A DNA stretch of 31,721 nt from Crocinitomicaceae bacterium (GCA_015662935.1 DQTF01000116.1:1-31721), one strand, 5' to 3'; counted from the stretch's first letter, positions 8,881-17,032 are shown. The notes: generated by a model not told the origin, from the letters alone. Numbers and translations: made by a program.

Positions 8881-9622
8881 ACCTTTCACTGTCCAGTCCC
8901 GGAAACTGTGGGTTCATTTCTTTTAAGGTGTCTCTTAAAATTGTTGCAACGGCATATAATTTTGTCCAATTTTTGTCACATGGAATGATGTGCCAAGGAG
9001 CTTGATTGCATTTTGTGAATAGACTTTCATAAACGACCATAAACTCGTCCCAATGTTCTCTAGTAGCCCAATCACCATCGCTATGCTTCCAATTTTTTGA
9101 TGGAGTTTCAATTCGTTCTCTTAATTTTTGTCCCTGTTTCTCATAACTCAAGTTTAAATAGCACTTAATTACTTTCGTTCCGTTTTCTTCTAAATGTCTT
9201 TCAAACTGATTTATTTGATCATAACGTTTTTCGATGGTTACATTATCTAAAAATCCATAAACAGAGGGAACTAATATATCTTCGTAATGCGAGCGATTGA
9301 AAACGGTCACCATTCCCTTTTCAGGAGTTCTATTGTGGATTCTCCACAAATAATCATGTGCAGCTTCTTCTGGGTTGGGTTTTTTGAACGAATGAACATT
9401 CACCCATGCAGGACTGACCATCTTAAATAGGTTACGTGTTAGCCCATCTTTTCCAGAAGCATCCATCCCTTGCAGAACGAGCAAGACACTTTGTTTTCCC
9501 TCAGCGTATAATTTATTGACAAGACCGTAAATTTCTTCTAATAGAATTTCTGTCTCCTTCTTTATTTCCTTCTTATTCCAGTCGGGGTTTCCTGTTGGAT
9601 TATGATTTGCTAATGTTCCCAT
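8873..9622 (-). CDS. ppk2: Polyphosphate kinase 2 family protein, class III-like
   Basis: A 249-residue PPK2-type kinase that uses polyphosphate to phosphorylate nucleotides (or the reverse). Walker A is GMDASGKDG at 52-60, followed by SFKKPNPEEAAHDYLWR (78-94). The Walker B region reads VTVFNRSHYED (105-115), and the lid RIETPSKNWKHS is near 170-181. The combination D-A-S-G-K-D-G with NRSHYED resembles class III enzymes, which act on AMP and ADP, rather than class I/II with GRDAAGKGG; this subclass call is from memory of the families. Length fits a one-domain PPK2. It lies four bases downstream of the EEP lipoprotein gene, so it is probably the last gene of that transcript. Confidence 0.88.
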   Translation of the reverse strand: MGTLANHNPTGNPDWNKKEIKKETEILLEEIYGLVNKLYAEGKQSVLLVLQGMDASGKDGLTRNLFKMVSPAWVNVHSFKKPNPEEAAHDYLWRIHNRTPEKGMVTVFNRSHYEDILVPSVYGFLDNVTIEKRYDQINQFERHLEENGTKVIKCYLNLSYEKQGQKLRERIETPSKNWKHSDGDWATREHWDEFMVVYESLFTKCNQAPWHIIPCDKNWTKLYAVATILRDTLKEMNPQFPGLDSERFS

Positions 9623-9626
9623 GTGT

Positions 9627-10691
9627 TTATTTTAATACGATGTAGACAGGCAAGTGATCCGAATAACCGCCGTAATATTTGCGTCCGCCATAGGTTGCAC
9701 TCGGTTTTTGCCCCCCATCTCTATAGGTATAAATCAATGTTCTTTCTCGAAGAATTTCAGCATCTTGATTCTCTATCCCAAGACCCGATTTTTGGTCATA
9801 AACAGCTTGAGAAATGATGATTTGATCTAAAACTGACCATTCTCTTTGGTAAACTGCTGTTCCCTCACCGTTTTCATGTTCGTCGAAAAGTAAGTTGATT
9901 AAATCACCTTCATTATCATACCCTGCTTCTTTTGCTTGCAATACTTTATTGAGGCTTTCATTGTCAGGGTAGTCATTAAAATCACCGATAATAATAATAT
10001 TGGCATCTTTGTCGTTCTCCAAAATTTTATCAACCTCTTCTCTTAAAATAGTTGCTGCTCTAACTCTTTTGTGCTCTGTTTCTTTCTGCCCTTCTCTCCT
10101 CGATGACCAATGGTTGATAAAAACATGTGTCTTTGCCCCCCCATTAAACTCTCCAAAAACATGTAAAATATCTCTAGTGTTAAACCCTCTATTATTTGGA
10201 AGTTTTACAGCAATTTTTTCTGATTCAATAACTTCAAACGCATCGGCATCATATAACAAAGCAACATCAATTCCTCTTCTGTCAGGAGAATTAAAGTGAA
10301 CATATTTGTAATTGATTTTGGTCATTCCTGGAGTTTCAATTAACGCTTCTAAAACCTTATGATTCTCTATTTCAGCAAGCCCGATTAAAACAGGTTTTTC
10401 ATCAATGAGGTTAATAGCTTCAGAAATGTTTTTCAGCTTTGTTTCATAACGCTCATCATCCCAGTTTAAATAACCAGACGGTGTAAAATCATCGTCATTC
10501 GTCCGAGGATCATTCTCCGTATCGAATAAATTTTCCACATTGTAGAAAACAACTGATCTTCCGGAGACATTGCTTGTTGAGTTACGATTTGAATTCTCTT
10601 CCATGTTTGAGTTATTGTCTTTAATTTCTTCTACCAATTCACAACCTGTAAATAACACAAGTAAGCAAAAAGGGATGATTAATCTTTTCAT
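9627..10691 (-). CDS. Endonuclease/exonuclease/phosphatase-family lipoprotein
   Basis: A 354-residue protein. I use the internal ATG at 10691 (MKRLIIPFCLLVLFTGC) because it gives a perfect lipoprotein signal with Cys17; the longer frame to 10718 would run back into the upstream gene's stop region. The mature part is a full EEP (DNase I-like) domain: FYNVENLFD (49-57), LAEIENHKVLE with Glu107 as metal ligand, DRRGIDVALLY (137-147), INHWSSR with catalytic His194, IIGDFNDYP (Asp237 and Asn239) and GYSDHLPVY with the final Asp345-His346 pair. All catalytic residues are present. Substrate could be extracellular nucleic acid, a nucleotide or a phospholipid/phosphoinositide. Because it is exported, it is unlikely to work directly with the cytosolic ATPase gene seven bases upstream. 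Confidence 0.88.
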   Translation of the reverse strand: MKRLIIPFCLLVLFTGCELVEEIKDNNSNMEENSNRNSTSNVSGRSVVFYNVENLFDTENDPRTNDDDFTPSGYLNWDDERYETKLKNISEAINLIDEKPVLIGLAEIENHKVLEALIETPGMTKINYKYVHFNSPDRRGIDVALLYDADAFEVIESEKIAVKLPNNRGFNTRDILHVFGEFNGGAKTHVFINHWSSRREGQKETEHKRVRAATILREEVDKILENDKDANIIIIGDFNDYPDNESLNKVLQAKEAGYDNEGDLINLLFDEHENGEGTAVYQREWSVLDQIIISQAVYDQKSGLGIENQDAEILRERTLIYTYRDGGQKPSATYGGRKYYGGYSDHLPVYIVLK

Positions 10692-10698
10692 AAATTCT

Positions 10699-12363
10699 TT
10701 ATTTAATTCCAAGTACACCTAGTAGGGCTCTTGTAAGTTTTCCTATCAAACCTCCTCCTCTAGAACTTGTTACACCTTTCGTTACACCATCTGTAACAGA
10801 ATTCCACATCTTTTTTCTTTTACGTGCTTTGCGTTTATCTTCAGCAATTTGCTCCTTTTTTTGACGAGCTAATTCTCGAGCTACTGCTTTTTTTCTTCTT
10901 GTTTCTTCCGTTTTTTCTTTTTTAAGTCGAGCAGTTTCTTTTTCTGAAAGCAATTCATCTGCTTTTGCATTATCTGCTTCTACTTTCTCTTGATGTTCTT
11001 TTGCTCCTGCCTTTTTAATTTTTCCAGTGAGAATTTCGTACGCACTTTCTGAATCAATATTTTCGTTGTACTTTTCTATCAGTTTAGAATTTTTAACCAA
11101 TTCGGCAACCTCTTCTTTCTCTAAAACATCCATTCTAGAAAGTGGTGCTCGGCAAACAGTTGCAACAAGTGGAGTAGGGATACCTTTTTCGTTTAAGGCA
11201 GTTACTAAAGCTTCACCAATTCCTAATTGCGTAATTAAATCTTCCGTTTTGTAATATTCTGTAATCGGATAATTCTCGGCTGCTTTTTTTATTGCCTTTC
11301 TGTCTTTCTCCGTGAAAGCACGCATCGCATGTTGCACTTTTAAACCGAGTTGAGAAAGAACATCATCGGGAACATCAATCGGGTTTTGTGTGCAAAAGAA
11401 AACGCCGACTCCTTTAGAACGAATTAACTTAACAATGACTTCTAACTGATCCAATAAAGTCTTAGAAGCTTCTTTAAAAACTAGATGTGCTTCGTCAATA
11501 AAAATGCAAAGCTTGGGTTTGTCCATGTCTCCTTCTTCAGGAAAAGAAGAATAGATCTCCGCCAATAAACTCAACATAAAAGTGGAGAATAACTTTGGTT
11601 TACTTTGGATATCCATTAAACGAACAATCGAAATCACGCCGTTGCCATTCTCATCCGTTCTGAGTAAATCATTTGGTTCAAAAGAGCGTTCTCCAAAGAA
11701 ATCGCTTGCTCCTTGCTGTTCCAATTCGATTACTTTTCGCATAATCGTGTTCACGGTTGTCGATGCAACTTTTCCGTATTCTTCAGCGATTGCTTCTTTT
11801 CCATCATTGACAACATATTGCAGTACTTTCCTTAGATCTTTTAAATCTACAAGCGGTAATTGTTGCGAATCACAGAAAACAAATATCAATGAGATAACAC
11901 TGCTTTGCGTTTCGTTTAAACCCAGAATTTTAGACAAAAGGACAGGGCCAAATTCTGTAACTGTCGCTTTTAATCGAACACCATCTCCCTTTGACAAGGT
12001 CATTAGCTCAACAGGCATTGCCATTGGTTCGTAAGGCAAGTTTATTGCTTTGTGCCTTTTGTCAATGAAATCATTGCTAGTTCCTTCTGCAGCAAGACCC
12101 GATAAATCACCCTTGATATCCATTAGCAAGCAAGGAACTCCTTTCAGAGAAAGTTGCTCAGCAATAACTTGCAATGATTTGGTTTTTCCTGTTCCGGTTG
12201 CACCAGAAATTAGTCCGTGACGGTTGAGTGTTTTAAGAGGAACTTTTATATGTGTATCGGTGATTGCTTCACCGTCCAACATTGCTCCACCAATTGTAAT
12301 GAAATCACTTTTAAAAGTGTAACCCGTATTAATGTGATCTTTAAATTCTTGAACCTTTGACAT
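10699..12363 (-). CDS. HerA/YjgR-like ATPase (DUF853)
   Basis: A 554-residue cytosolic P-loop ATPase of the HerA/FtsK superfamily, related to E. coli YjgR (about 500 residues). I start it at ATG 12363 (MSKVQEFKDHI); the frame extends to 12405 but only through the hairpin at 12377-12403. Walker A GATGTGKT is at 54-61, MDIKGDLSGLAAEG follows near 78-91, and Walker B is CIFIDEAHLVF near 299-309. An arginine/glutamine-rich motif FFCTQNPIDVPDDVLSQLG follows. The C-terminal ~100 residues are a charged Lys/Glu/Arg coiled coil ending in a Gly-rich tail. The biological role of DUF853 proteins is not established; DNA pumping or remodelling is likely. It is first in a tight three-gene group with the EEP lipoprotein and ppk2. 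Confidence 0.9.
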   Translation of the reverse strand: MSKVQEFKDHINTGYTFKSDFITIGGAMLDGEAITDTHIKVPLKTLNRHGLISGATGTGKTKSLQVIAEQLSLKGVPCLLMDIKGDLSGLAAEGTSNDFIDKRHKAINLPYEPMAMPVELMTLSKGDGVRLKATVTEFGPVLLSKILGLNETQSSVISLIFVFCDSQQLPLVDLKDLRKVLQYVVNDGKEAIAEEYGKVASTTVNTIMRKVIELEQQGASDFFGERSFEPNDLLRTDENGNGVISIVRLMDIQSKPKLFSTFMLSLLAEIYSSFPEEGDMDKPKLCIFIDEAHLVFKEASKTLLDQLEVIVKLIRSKGVGVFFCTQNPIDVPDDVLSQLGLKVQHAMRAFTEKDRKAIKKAAENYPITEYYKTEDLITQLGIGEALVTALNEKGIPTPLVATVCRAPLSRMDVLEKEEVAELVKNSKLIEKYNENIDSESAYEILTGKIKKAGAKEHQEKVEADNAKADELLSEKETARLKKEKTEETRRKKAVARELARQKKEQIAEDKRKARKRKKMWNSVTDGVTKGVTSSRGGGLIGKLTRALLGVLGIK

Positions 12364-12376
12364 AAGTTTATAAATA

Positions 12377-12403
12377 GACAAAGAGGGATAAACCCTCTTT
12401 GTC
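12377..12403 (-). terminator. Hairpin between dodecin and DUF853 genes
   Basis: GACAAAGAGGG and CCCTCTTTGTC form an 11-bp perfect stem with a five-base loop. On the minus strand it follows the dodecin stop by 23 bases and precedes the DUF853 start by 13. The following bases are A/U-rich but lack a U run, so it may be a partial terminator or a processing/stability hairpin. Confidence 0.6.
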
Positions 12404-12426
12404 AAACTATTAAATTAGGGGTTTTA

Positions 12427-12627
12427 CTATCCTAAACGGAAGGTTAATTTTAAGTTCACACGGAACTCATCAACTTTTCCATCCTTTACTGTACAAGACT
12501 GATCTTGAACATAAACAGATGTAATTCCTTTTACTGTTTTTGATGCTTTTTCAACTGCTTTTTCAGTTGCATCTTCCCAACTCTTAGTTGAGCTTGATAA
12601 TACTTCGATTACTTTTAAAACTGACAT
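12427..12627 (-). CDS. Dodecin family protein
   Basis: A 66-residue protein that should form the small dodecameric hollow sphere typical of dodecins. The N-terminal strand VLKVIEVLSSSTKSWEDA and the helix TEKAVEKASKTVKG are classic, ending in EFRVNLKLTFRLG. Flavin-storing dodecins have a Trp in the strand after this helix (IRWVEV); here the equivalent reads ITSVYV, with Ser37 in place of Trp, so canonical flavin stacking is unlikely. Such Trp-less dodecins are known in Bacteroidota and may bind other ligands or metal. It sits between the uncharacterised gene at 12660 and the DUF853 gene, with a hairpin downstream. Confidence 0.9.
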   Translation of the reverse strand: MSVLKVIEVLSSSTKSWEDATEKAVEKASKTVKGITSVYVQDQSCTVKDGKVDEFRVNLKLTFRLG

Positions 12628-12659
12628 AATTGTTTGTTTTTATTAGGTTAATAATGAAT

Positions 12660-13142
12660 TTATTTTCCAAAAAGTTTACTGAATAAACCAGCAATTCCTC
12701 CTGAACTTTTAGTCGCTTTTGCAGCGGTATTACTTGCAGCATCTTTCGCATCATCACCATCAAACATATCTGTGATGCTAGAGAAGATTCCCGCAATTCC
12801 GCCTTCGTCATTCTTCCCGTCAGAAGAAAGTTTACCCGTAAATTGACTTAAAATTCCAGGGATTGCTCCTTTTAAAGAACCCGCAATACTGTCTGGCAAT
12901 CCAACTTTCTTGATTAAGTTTTGAACGAAATCATCCTCTATTTCTGCAGCCATTTTTACATCATCTTCAGTGTTTTCATTATCTGAAAGAAGGCTTGACA
13001 TTTGTTTTGGGTTTTCTGTAAATTTTGATTGCATTGATGACATCGCTTGCTTAGCAACTGATTGTGCTTGTTCATCAGAGACACCAAACTTCGTTAAAAG
13101 TCCTTTTACTGTGTCATTTTCTAAAATATCTTTGATATCCAT
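12660..13142 (-). CDS. Uncharacterised small protein, weakly DUF937-like
   Basis: A 160-residue protein with no signal peptide or membrane segment. The N-terminal ~110 residues are predicted mostly helical and include GLLTKFGVSDEQAQSVAKQA and VGLPDSIAGSLKGAIPGIL, which remind me of DUF937/YidB-type proteins, but I cannot confirm this. The C-terminal ~50 residues are Gly/Ala/Ser/Asp-rich, and the short motif GGIAG(I/L)FS occurs twice (about 118-125 and 148-155). A minus-strand box TATATTCG (13177-13184, one base off TAnnTTTG) could be its promoter. The dodecin gene follows 32 bases downstream. No function is proposed. Confidence 0.75.
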   Translation of the reverse strand: MDIKDILENDTVKGLLTKFGVSDEQAQSVAKQAMSSMQSKFTENPKQMSSLLSDNENTEDDVKMAAEIEDDFVQNLIKKVGLPDSIAGSLKGAIPGILSQFTGKLSSDGKNDEGGIAGIFSSITDMFDGDDAKDAASNTAAKATKSSGGIAGLFSKLFGK

Positions 13143-13201
13143 TTTGGTTGTTGTTTTTGATTAAAAAAATTATACACGAATATAGTGATTTTTTAGTAAA
13201 A

Positions 13202-14251
13202 TTAGAAGTTCCAGTCAAAAGTATCGATATCTGCAATGCAATTTGTTAGCAAATCGATGCTTCCTTGAATGTCATCTTTGTGCGCCATTTCGATTACTTG
13301 ATGCAAATGTCGTGTTGGAATAGAAACTGCCCCTGCAATGGAACCTCCCTCAGTCATTCTCTGAATACCAGCGGTATCAGTACCTCCGGCAGTTAGAATT
13401 TCTGGTTGCCATTTAATTTTGTACTTGTCAGCAGTTTGTTTCATGTACTTAACCATTCTGTAATCACAGATAGTTGCAGAGTCCAATAATTTAATTGCCG
13501 TTCCCTCTCCCAACTTTGTAATCTTTTCATGTTCTGCTGCGCCGGGCAAATCAAAAGCAATAGTAGTGTCTAAACCAAAGCCAAAATCAGGGTTGATTCT
13601 CATAGCTGAAACATTTGCTCCACGAATTCCAACTTCCTCTTGCACAGTAAATACTCCGTATAAGTCAAATGGAATTTCTTTCCCTTTTAAGTTTTTTAAT
13701 GTTTCGATGAGAATGAAAACGGCAAGACGGTTGTCTAAAGACTTCCCGTTGACACATTTCCCCATTTCAATAAACTCTCTTTCCCTTGTAATAGAATCAC
13801 CAATTGTCACTAATTTTTTGACTTCTTCAACAGGCAATCCTGTATCAATAAAATAGTCTTGCAGTTTGGCAACTTTATTTCTTTCTTCAGCCGTCATTAC
13901 GTGGATAGGTTTTGAGGCCATTACACCAATTAAATCTTCTTTTCCATGAATAATAACTCGCTGTGCAGTTAATGTTTTGGGGTCAAAACCACCCAAAGTA
14001 TGAAAGCGAATAAACCCATTGTCATCTATATGGGTGACGATGAATCCTATTTCATCCATGTGGGCACCGACCATAATTCGCTTGTCACCCACCCCTCGTT
14101 TAATTGCGTAAACATTTCCCATGTTGTCGATTTCAACTTCGTCAGCTAAATCTTTGACTTCTTCTAAAACAAGATTTCGTATTTCTTTTTCAAACCCCGG
14201 AGCGCCAGGTGTAGTGCAAATCTTTTTAAGTAAAGCTGTATTTATTGACAT
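13202..14251 (-). CDS. M42 family metallopeptidase (aminopeptidase)
   Basis: A 349-residue cytosolic di-metal aminopeptidase of family M42 (glutamyl/TET-type aminopeptidases), which trims peptides from protein breakdown; relatives assemble into dodecamers. The expected ligands are all visible: His64 and Asp66 in GAHMDEIGF, Asp173 in SLDNRLA, Glu205-Glu206 in VQEEVGIRG, Asp228 in GLDTT and His315 in TRHLHQVIE. The length matches the family (340-360). It is transcribed divergently from the SCO gene; a TAACTTTA box on the minus strand (14290-14283) lies 31 bases ahead of the start. Confidence 0.95.
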   Translation of the reverse strand: MSINTALLKKICTTPGAPGFEKEIRNLVLEEVKDLADEVEIDNMGNVYAIKRGVGDKRIMVGAHMDEIGFIVTHIDDNGFIRFHTLGGFDPKTLTAQRVIIHGKEDLIGVMASKPIHVMTAEERNKVAKLQDYFIDTGLPVEEVKKLVTIGDSITREREFIEMGKCVNGKSLDNRLAVFILIETLKNLKGKEIPFDLYGVFTVQEEVGIRGANVSAMRINPDFGFGLDTTIAFDLPGAAEHEKITKLGEGTAIKLLDSATICDYRMVKYMKQTADKYKIKWQPEILTAGGTDTAGIQRMTEGGSIAGAVSIPTRHLHQVIEMAHKDDIQGSIDLLTNCIADIDTFDWNF

Positions 14252-14282
14252 AATTTTATTTTTTGTTCGATAATTAGACGGT

Positions 14283-14317
14283 TAAAGTTAAAAATCCTTT
14301 TGAGAAGATTAACTTTA
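14283..14317. promoter_or_regulatory. Divergent promoter pair with mirrored TAACTTTA boxes
   Basis: A 9-base inverted repeat (TAAAGTTAA at 14283-14291 and TTAACTTTA at 14309-14317) places the same TAACTTTA box on each strand, pointing outward. The + box ends four bases before the SCO ATG (14322) and the - box is 31 bases from the M42 ATG. It could be a pair of -7 elements or a dimeric regulator site. Confidence 0.45.
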
Positions 14318-14321
14318 CATT

Positions 14322-14984
14322 ATGAAGAATAAAATATTTCTCGCGGTGTTAATTGTTGCCGGAATTTCTCTGGTTTATTATTTACAAAATCAACCAAAGG
14401 AAGAAGTTTTACCTGTGATTAATCCAACAGATGTTCTTCCAGAGATGGTAGATGCATCTGTATTGATGGAAAGAAAAGGATACGGTCACATAATTGGAGA
14501 TTTTACTTTTATTAACCAGAATAATGATCTTATTTCGGAGAAAGAAATTGAAGATAAGGTGTTTGTTGCAGAATATTTTTTCACTACTTGCACCAGTATT
14601 TGCCCAATAATGAATGAAGAGATGCAACGTGTTTATGCAAAATATAAGTCCCAAGATGATTTTAGAATATTGAGTTTTACGGTAGACCCGGAGGTTGATT
14701 CTGTAGAGGTAATGAATGCTTATGCAGAAGAACACGGAGCGGGGTCAAAATGGCATTTTTTGACTGGAAATAAGGAGAGTTTATACAAATTGGCTAGAAA
14801 GTCATTCTTTGTTCTCAAACCTGCAGAAGTAGAAAATATTGGGGATGCAGGAAGCGACTTCATTCACACCAACAATTTTGTTTTAGTTGATAAACAACGA
14901 AGAATTAGAGGTTATTATGATGGAACAAGCCCAAGTTCTGTTGATTCTCTAATGATTGATATTGGTAAGCTTTTGAAGGAATAA
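14322..14984 (+). CDS. SCO family protein (SCO1/SenC)
   Basis: A 220-residue thioredoxin-fold protein tethered by an N-terminal hydrophobic segment (about 3-20) with the rest outside the cytoplasm. The copper-binding motif is complete: Cys90 and Cys94 in TTCTSICP and His182 in DFIHTNNFVLVD. SCO proteins deliver copper to, or reduce, the Cu-A centre of cytochrome oxidase; some act in redox or copper handling. No oxidase gene lies in the window, so the partner is unknown. The ATG sits only four bases after a TAACTTTA box, suggesting a leaderless message. The gene converges on xseB with a shared hairpin between them. Confidence 0.93.
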   Translation: MKNKIFLAVLIVAGISLVYYLQNQPKEEVLPVINPTDVLPEMVDASVLMERKGYGHIIGDFTFINQNNDLISEKEIEDKVFVAEYFFTTCTSICPIMNEEMQRVYAKYKSQDDFRILSFTVDPEVDSVEVMNAYAEEHGAGSKWHFLTGNKESLYKLARKSFFVLKPAEVENIGDAGSDFIHTNNFVLVDKQRRIRGYYDGTSPSSVDSLMIDIGKLLKE

Positions 14985-14990
14985 ATATAT

Positions 14991-15019
14991 AGTAGGGGTG
15001 GATGCGATCTACCTCTACT
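14991..15019. terminator. Hairpin between convergent SCO and xseB genes
   Basis: Bases 14991-15003 and 15007-15019 pair over 13 positions (two G-U pairs on the + strand) around a three-base loop. A/T-rich flanks lie on both sides (ATAAATATAT before, ATTTATTCC after), so it may end transcripts from both directions. No long U run follows on either strand. Confidence 0.65.
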
Positions 15020-15021
15020 AT

Positions 15022-15219
15022 TTATTCCTCTAATTCTTTTAAAATCAAATTCACATCTTCTTCCGTTGCAGATAATTTTTCTTTGCAAATTTTTATTAAC
15101 TCAGAAGCTCGTTTCACTTTGACACTAAGTTCATCTACAGTGATTTCTCCATCTTCAATGTCGACTACAATTTGCTGTAATTCATCAAATGCTTCTGTGT
15201 ATTTTATTTCTTTACTCAT
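15022..15219 (-). CDS. xseB: Exodeoxyribonuclease VII small subunit
   Basis: A 65-residue protein, all helical, with the family pattern: KYTEAFDELQQIVVDIEDGEITVDELSVKVKRASELIKICKEKL. XseB binds XseA in several copies to form exonuclease VII, which degrades single-stranded DNA to short oligonucleotides. Length is normal (60-80). Its ATG overlaps the stop of xseA by eight bases (ATGAGTAA), a common sign of translational coupling and fixed stoichiometry. Confidence 0.93.
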   Translation of the reverse strand: MSKEIKYTEAFDELQQIVVDIEDGEITVDELSVKVKRASELIKICKEKLSATEEDVNLILKELEE

Positions 15220-16600
15220 TATTGTTTTCCGTTTTTACGACTTCTGATTCTACACTAAAAGTTGCCGTTTTTGTTTGAATTTTATCTCCTTTTTTCACTG
15301 TGTTTTTCTCTCCAATTGTTTTACCATTTAATAAGGTAATTGAATAACCTCGATTTAAAACATTAATTGGATCCATTAATCGAATGGATTGTGCTAAAAC
15401 ATTAATTTTATGTTGTTCCGAAATAAGTTGCGTGTTTGTCTTGCTAGGAAGTGCATCTTGCAATTTCTCCAATTCGTTTTGCTCATTAGAAAGTAATTCT
15501 CTGGCACTCCTATAAACTCCTTGTTCATTTTTGCGAATCATCATCTTGTGATTCAATAAGAGAAATTTAAAATTGTTTTCTAAACCTTTTACATTCGCAT
15601 GAATAATTTGCTTGTTCTCTGCCAACATTTGCTTTGCAGCACTTCTAAATAATTTCGATTCATTGGTTAAATGCAGCTTTACTTCAGAAGTAATATTGGA
15701 AACAGAAACCTTTAGTCTTTTTACCGCATCTTTAACGGGCACCGAAAAATTGTGAAAAGCTTGAATAAGAAAGTCACCTAATTCGGTAGGTGTAATCGCA
15801 TTTCTAAACGCGACCATTTCTGCCACAGTGAGATTGGTTGAGTGTCCTATACCTGTGAGAATGGGCAACGGGAAAGAAGCTATGTTTTTGCAAAGTTCAT
15901 AGTTGTTGTAACAAGAAAGTCCAACTTCTCCACCACCACCACGAACAATGACTACCATATCGAAATGATTTTTCACTCGTTTTATTCGTTCCAACTGAGC
16001 GCTGATAGAATCAGAAGCATTGTCCCCTTGAAGCAGAGCAGGGAAGAGCATGGTAAAGAATTGATACCCCCAAGAATTGTTTTCAATGACCTGTATAAAA
16101 TCAGAAAGGCCTTTACTTGATTCGGCAGAAATTACCGCAATTCTTTTGGGGAGAATAGGGAAACCAAGTTGTTGATTTCGATTTATTAACCCTTCTTTTT
16201 GCAACCGTTTTAACGTTTCTTGCCGTTCCTTTTGCAATTCCCCTAAAGAATAATTAGGGTCAACATCTATAATATTGAGAGAAAGCCCAAAGGTTTCACT
16301 GTACGTTATTTTGACCAATAAAAGAAGGGTCATATCATCTTTTAAAGGCTCTTTTACGGTTTGAATGAATCGCTTATTGATTCGGTCGAAATTTGTTTGC
16401 CAAATCATTCCTCTGATTTCTGCAACAATTCTCCCATCTTGCTTTTCGAGTAATTCTGGGTAGCAATGTCCTTTTTTTGAAAGGTTCAACTTGTGCATTT
16501 CTGCCTTAACCCAATAGGTAGAAGAATAGCGTTGCTCAAGTGTTTTCTTAATAGAAGAAAGAACTTGCTTTAAGGTAAATACTTTAGGCGCTTCGGACAT
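15212..16600 (-). CDS. xseA: Exodeoxyribonuclease VII large subunit
   Basis: A 462-residue catalytic subunit. The N-terminal OB fold binds DNA (YWVKAEMHKLNLSKKGHCYPEL near 24-45). The nuclease domain carries RIAVISAESSKGLSDF (about 150-165), VIVRGGGGEVGLSCYNN (about 215-231) and ILTGIGHSTNLTVAEMVAFRNAITPTELGDFL (about 245-276), the conserved exonuclease VII motifs. The rest is a long helical, coiled-coil region that carries XseB copies. It overlaps the upstream dgkA-like gene by one base (TAATG) and xseB by eight, so the three are co-translated. Confidence 0.96.
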   Translation of the reverse strand: MSEAPKVFTLKQVLSSIKKTLEQRYSSTYWVKAEMHKLNLSKKGHCYPELLEKQDGRIVAEIRGMIWQTNFDRINKRFIQTVKEPLKDDMTLLLLVKITYSETFGLSLNIIDVDPNYSLGELQKERQETLKRLQKEGLINRNQQLGFPILPKRIAVISAESSKGLSDFIQVIENNSWGYQFFTMLFPALLQGDNASDSISAQLERIKRVKNHFDMVVIVRGGGGEVGLSCYNNYELCKNIASFPLPILTGIGHSTNLTVAEMVAFRNAITPTELGDFLIQAFHNFSVPVKDAVKRLKVSVSNITSEVKLHLTNESKLFRSAAKQMLAENKQIIHANVKGLENNFKFLLLNHKMMIRKNEQGVYRSARELLSNEQNELEKLQDALPSKTNTQLISEQHKINVLAQSIRLMDPINVLNRGYSITLLNGKTIGEKNTVKKGDKIQTKTATFSVESEVVKTENNNE

Positions 16601-16974
16601 TAAAACAAAACTACAATTTTTGGAAGAAAGATGACCGTTCCAATTATGAATGCAGTTATTGCACTGAATAGAACAGCTGCTGCCGAAAGGTCTTTTATTT
16701 TTCCAATCAATGGATTATTCTCTAAAGAAATTAGATCACAGATGTTTTCTATGGCAGAATTAAAAATTTCAGAAACAAAAACGAAACCTATCGAAAAAAT
16801 GAGTAAAACCCACTCTAAAACACTTATTTTTAATAAAAACCCAAAAACTATAGCAAAAAATGTCAAAAAAAGGTGAATCCAAGAATTATGTTCTTCCCTG
16901 AAGAGAATGCGAAGACCGTTGAAGGCAAAATGAAAGCTTTTGAGTTGTTTTGAGAAAGAAATTTTTTGTTTCAT
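16600..16974 (-). CDS. Diacylglycerol kinase family protein (DgkA-like)
   Basis: A 124-residue membrane protein with three hydrophobic segments (about 33-50, 52-68 and 98-118). The DgkA signature is present: SEIFNSAIENICDLI (Glu69, Asn72, Glu76, Asp80) followed by KIKDLSAAAVL (Lys94-Asp95). DgkA proteins phosphorylate diacylglycerol, or in Gram-positives undecaprenol, to recycle envelope lipids. The true substrate cannot be told here. It is first in the group with xseA and xseB; the functional link to exonuclease VII is not obvious. Confidence 0.9.
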   Translation of the reverse strand: MKQKISFSKQLKSFHFAFNGLRILFREEHNSWIHLFLTFFAIVFGFLLKISVLEWVLLIFSIGFVFVSEIFNSAIENICDLISLENNPLIGKIKDLSAAAVLFSAITAFIIGTVIFLPKIVVLF

Positions 16975-17032
16975 TAGTTGAATTTAGTTATATTTTTTGT
17001 GAAATACTATAGGCTTGAAGGTAAATTTAATC

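Noticed and set aside
9627..12363. HerA ATPase plus nuclease as a phage-defence system
   Set aside because: The nuclease-family protein has a lipoprotein signal and should be outside the cytoplasm; the ATPase resembles housekeeping YjgR rather than defence HerA.
15002..15247. 81-residue + strand frame opposite xseB
   Set aside because: It is antisense to xseB and the start of xseA, both with clear family matches, and its Ser/Thr/Phe-rich product looks like a mirror translation.
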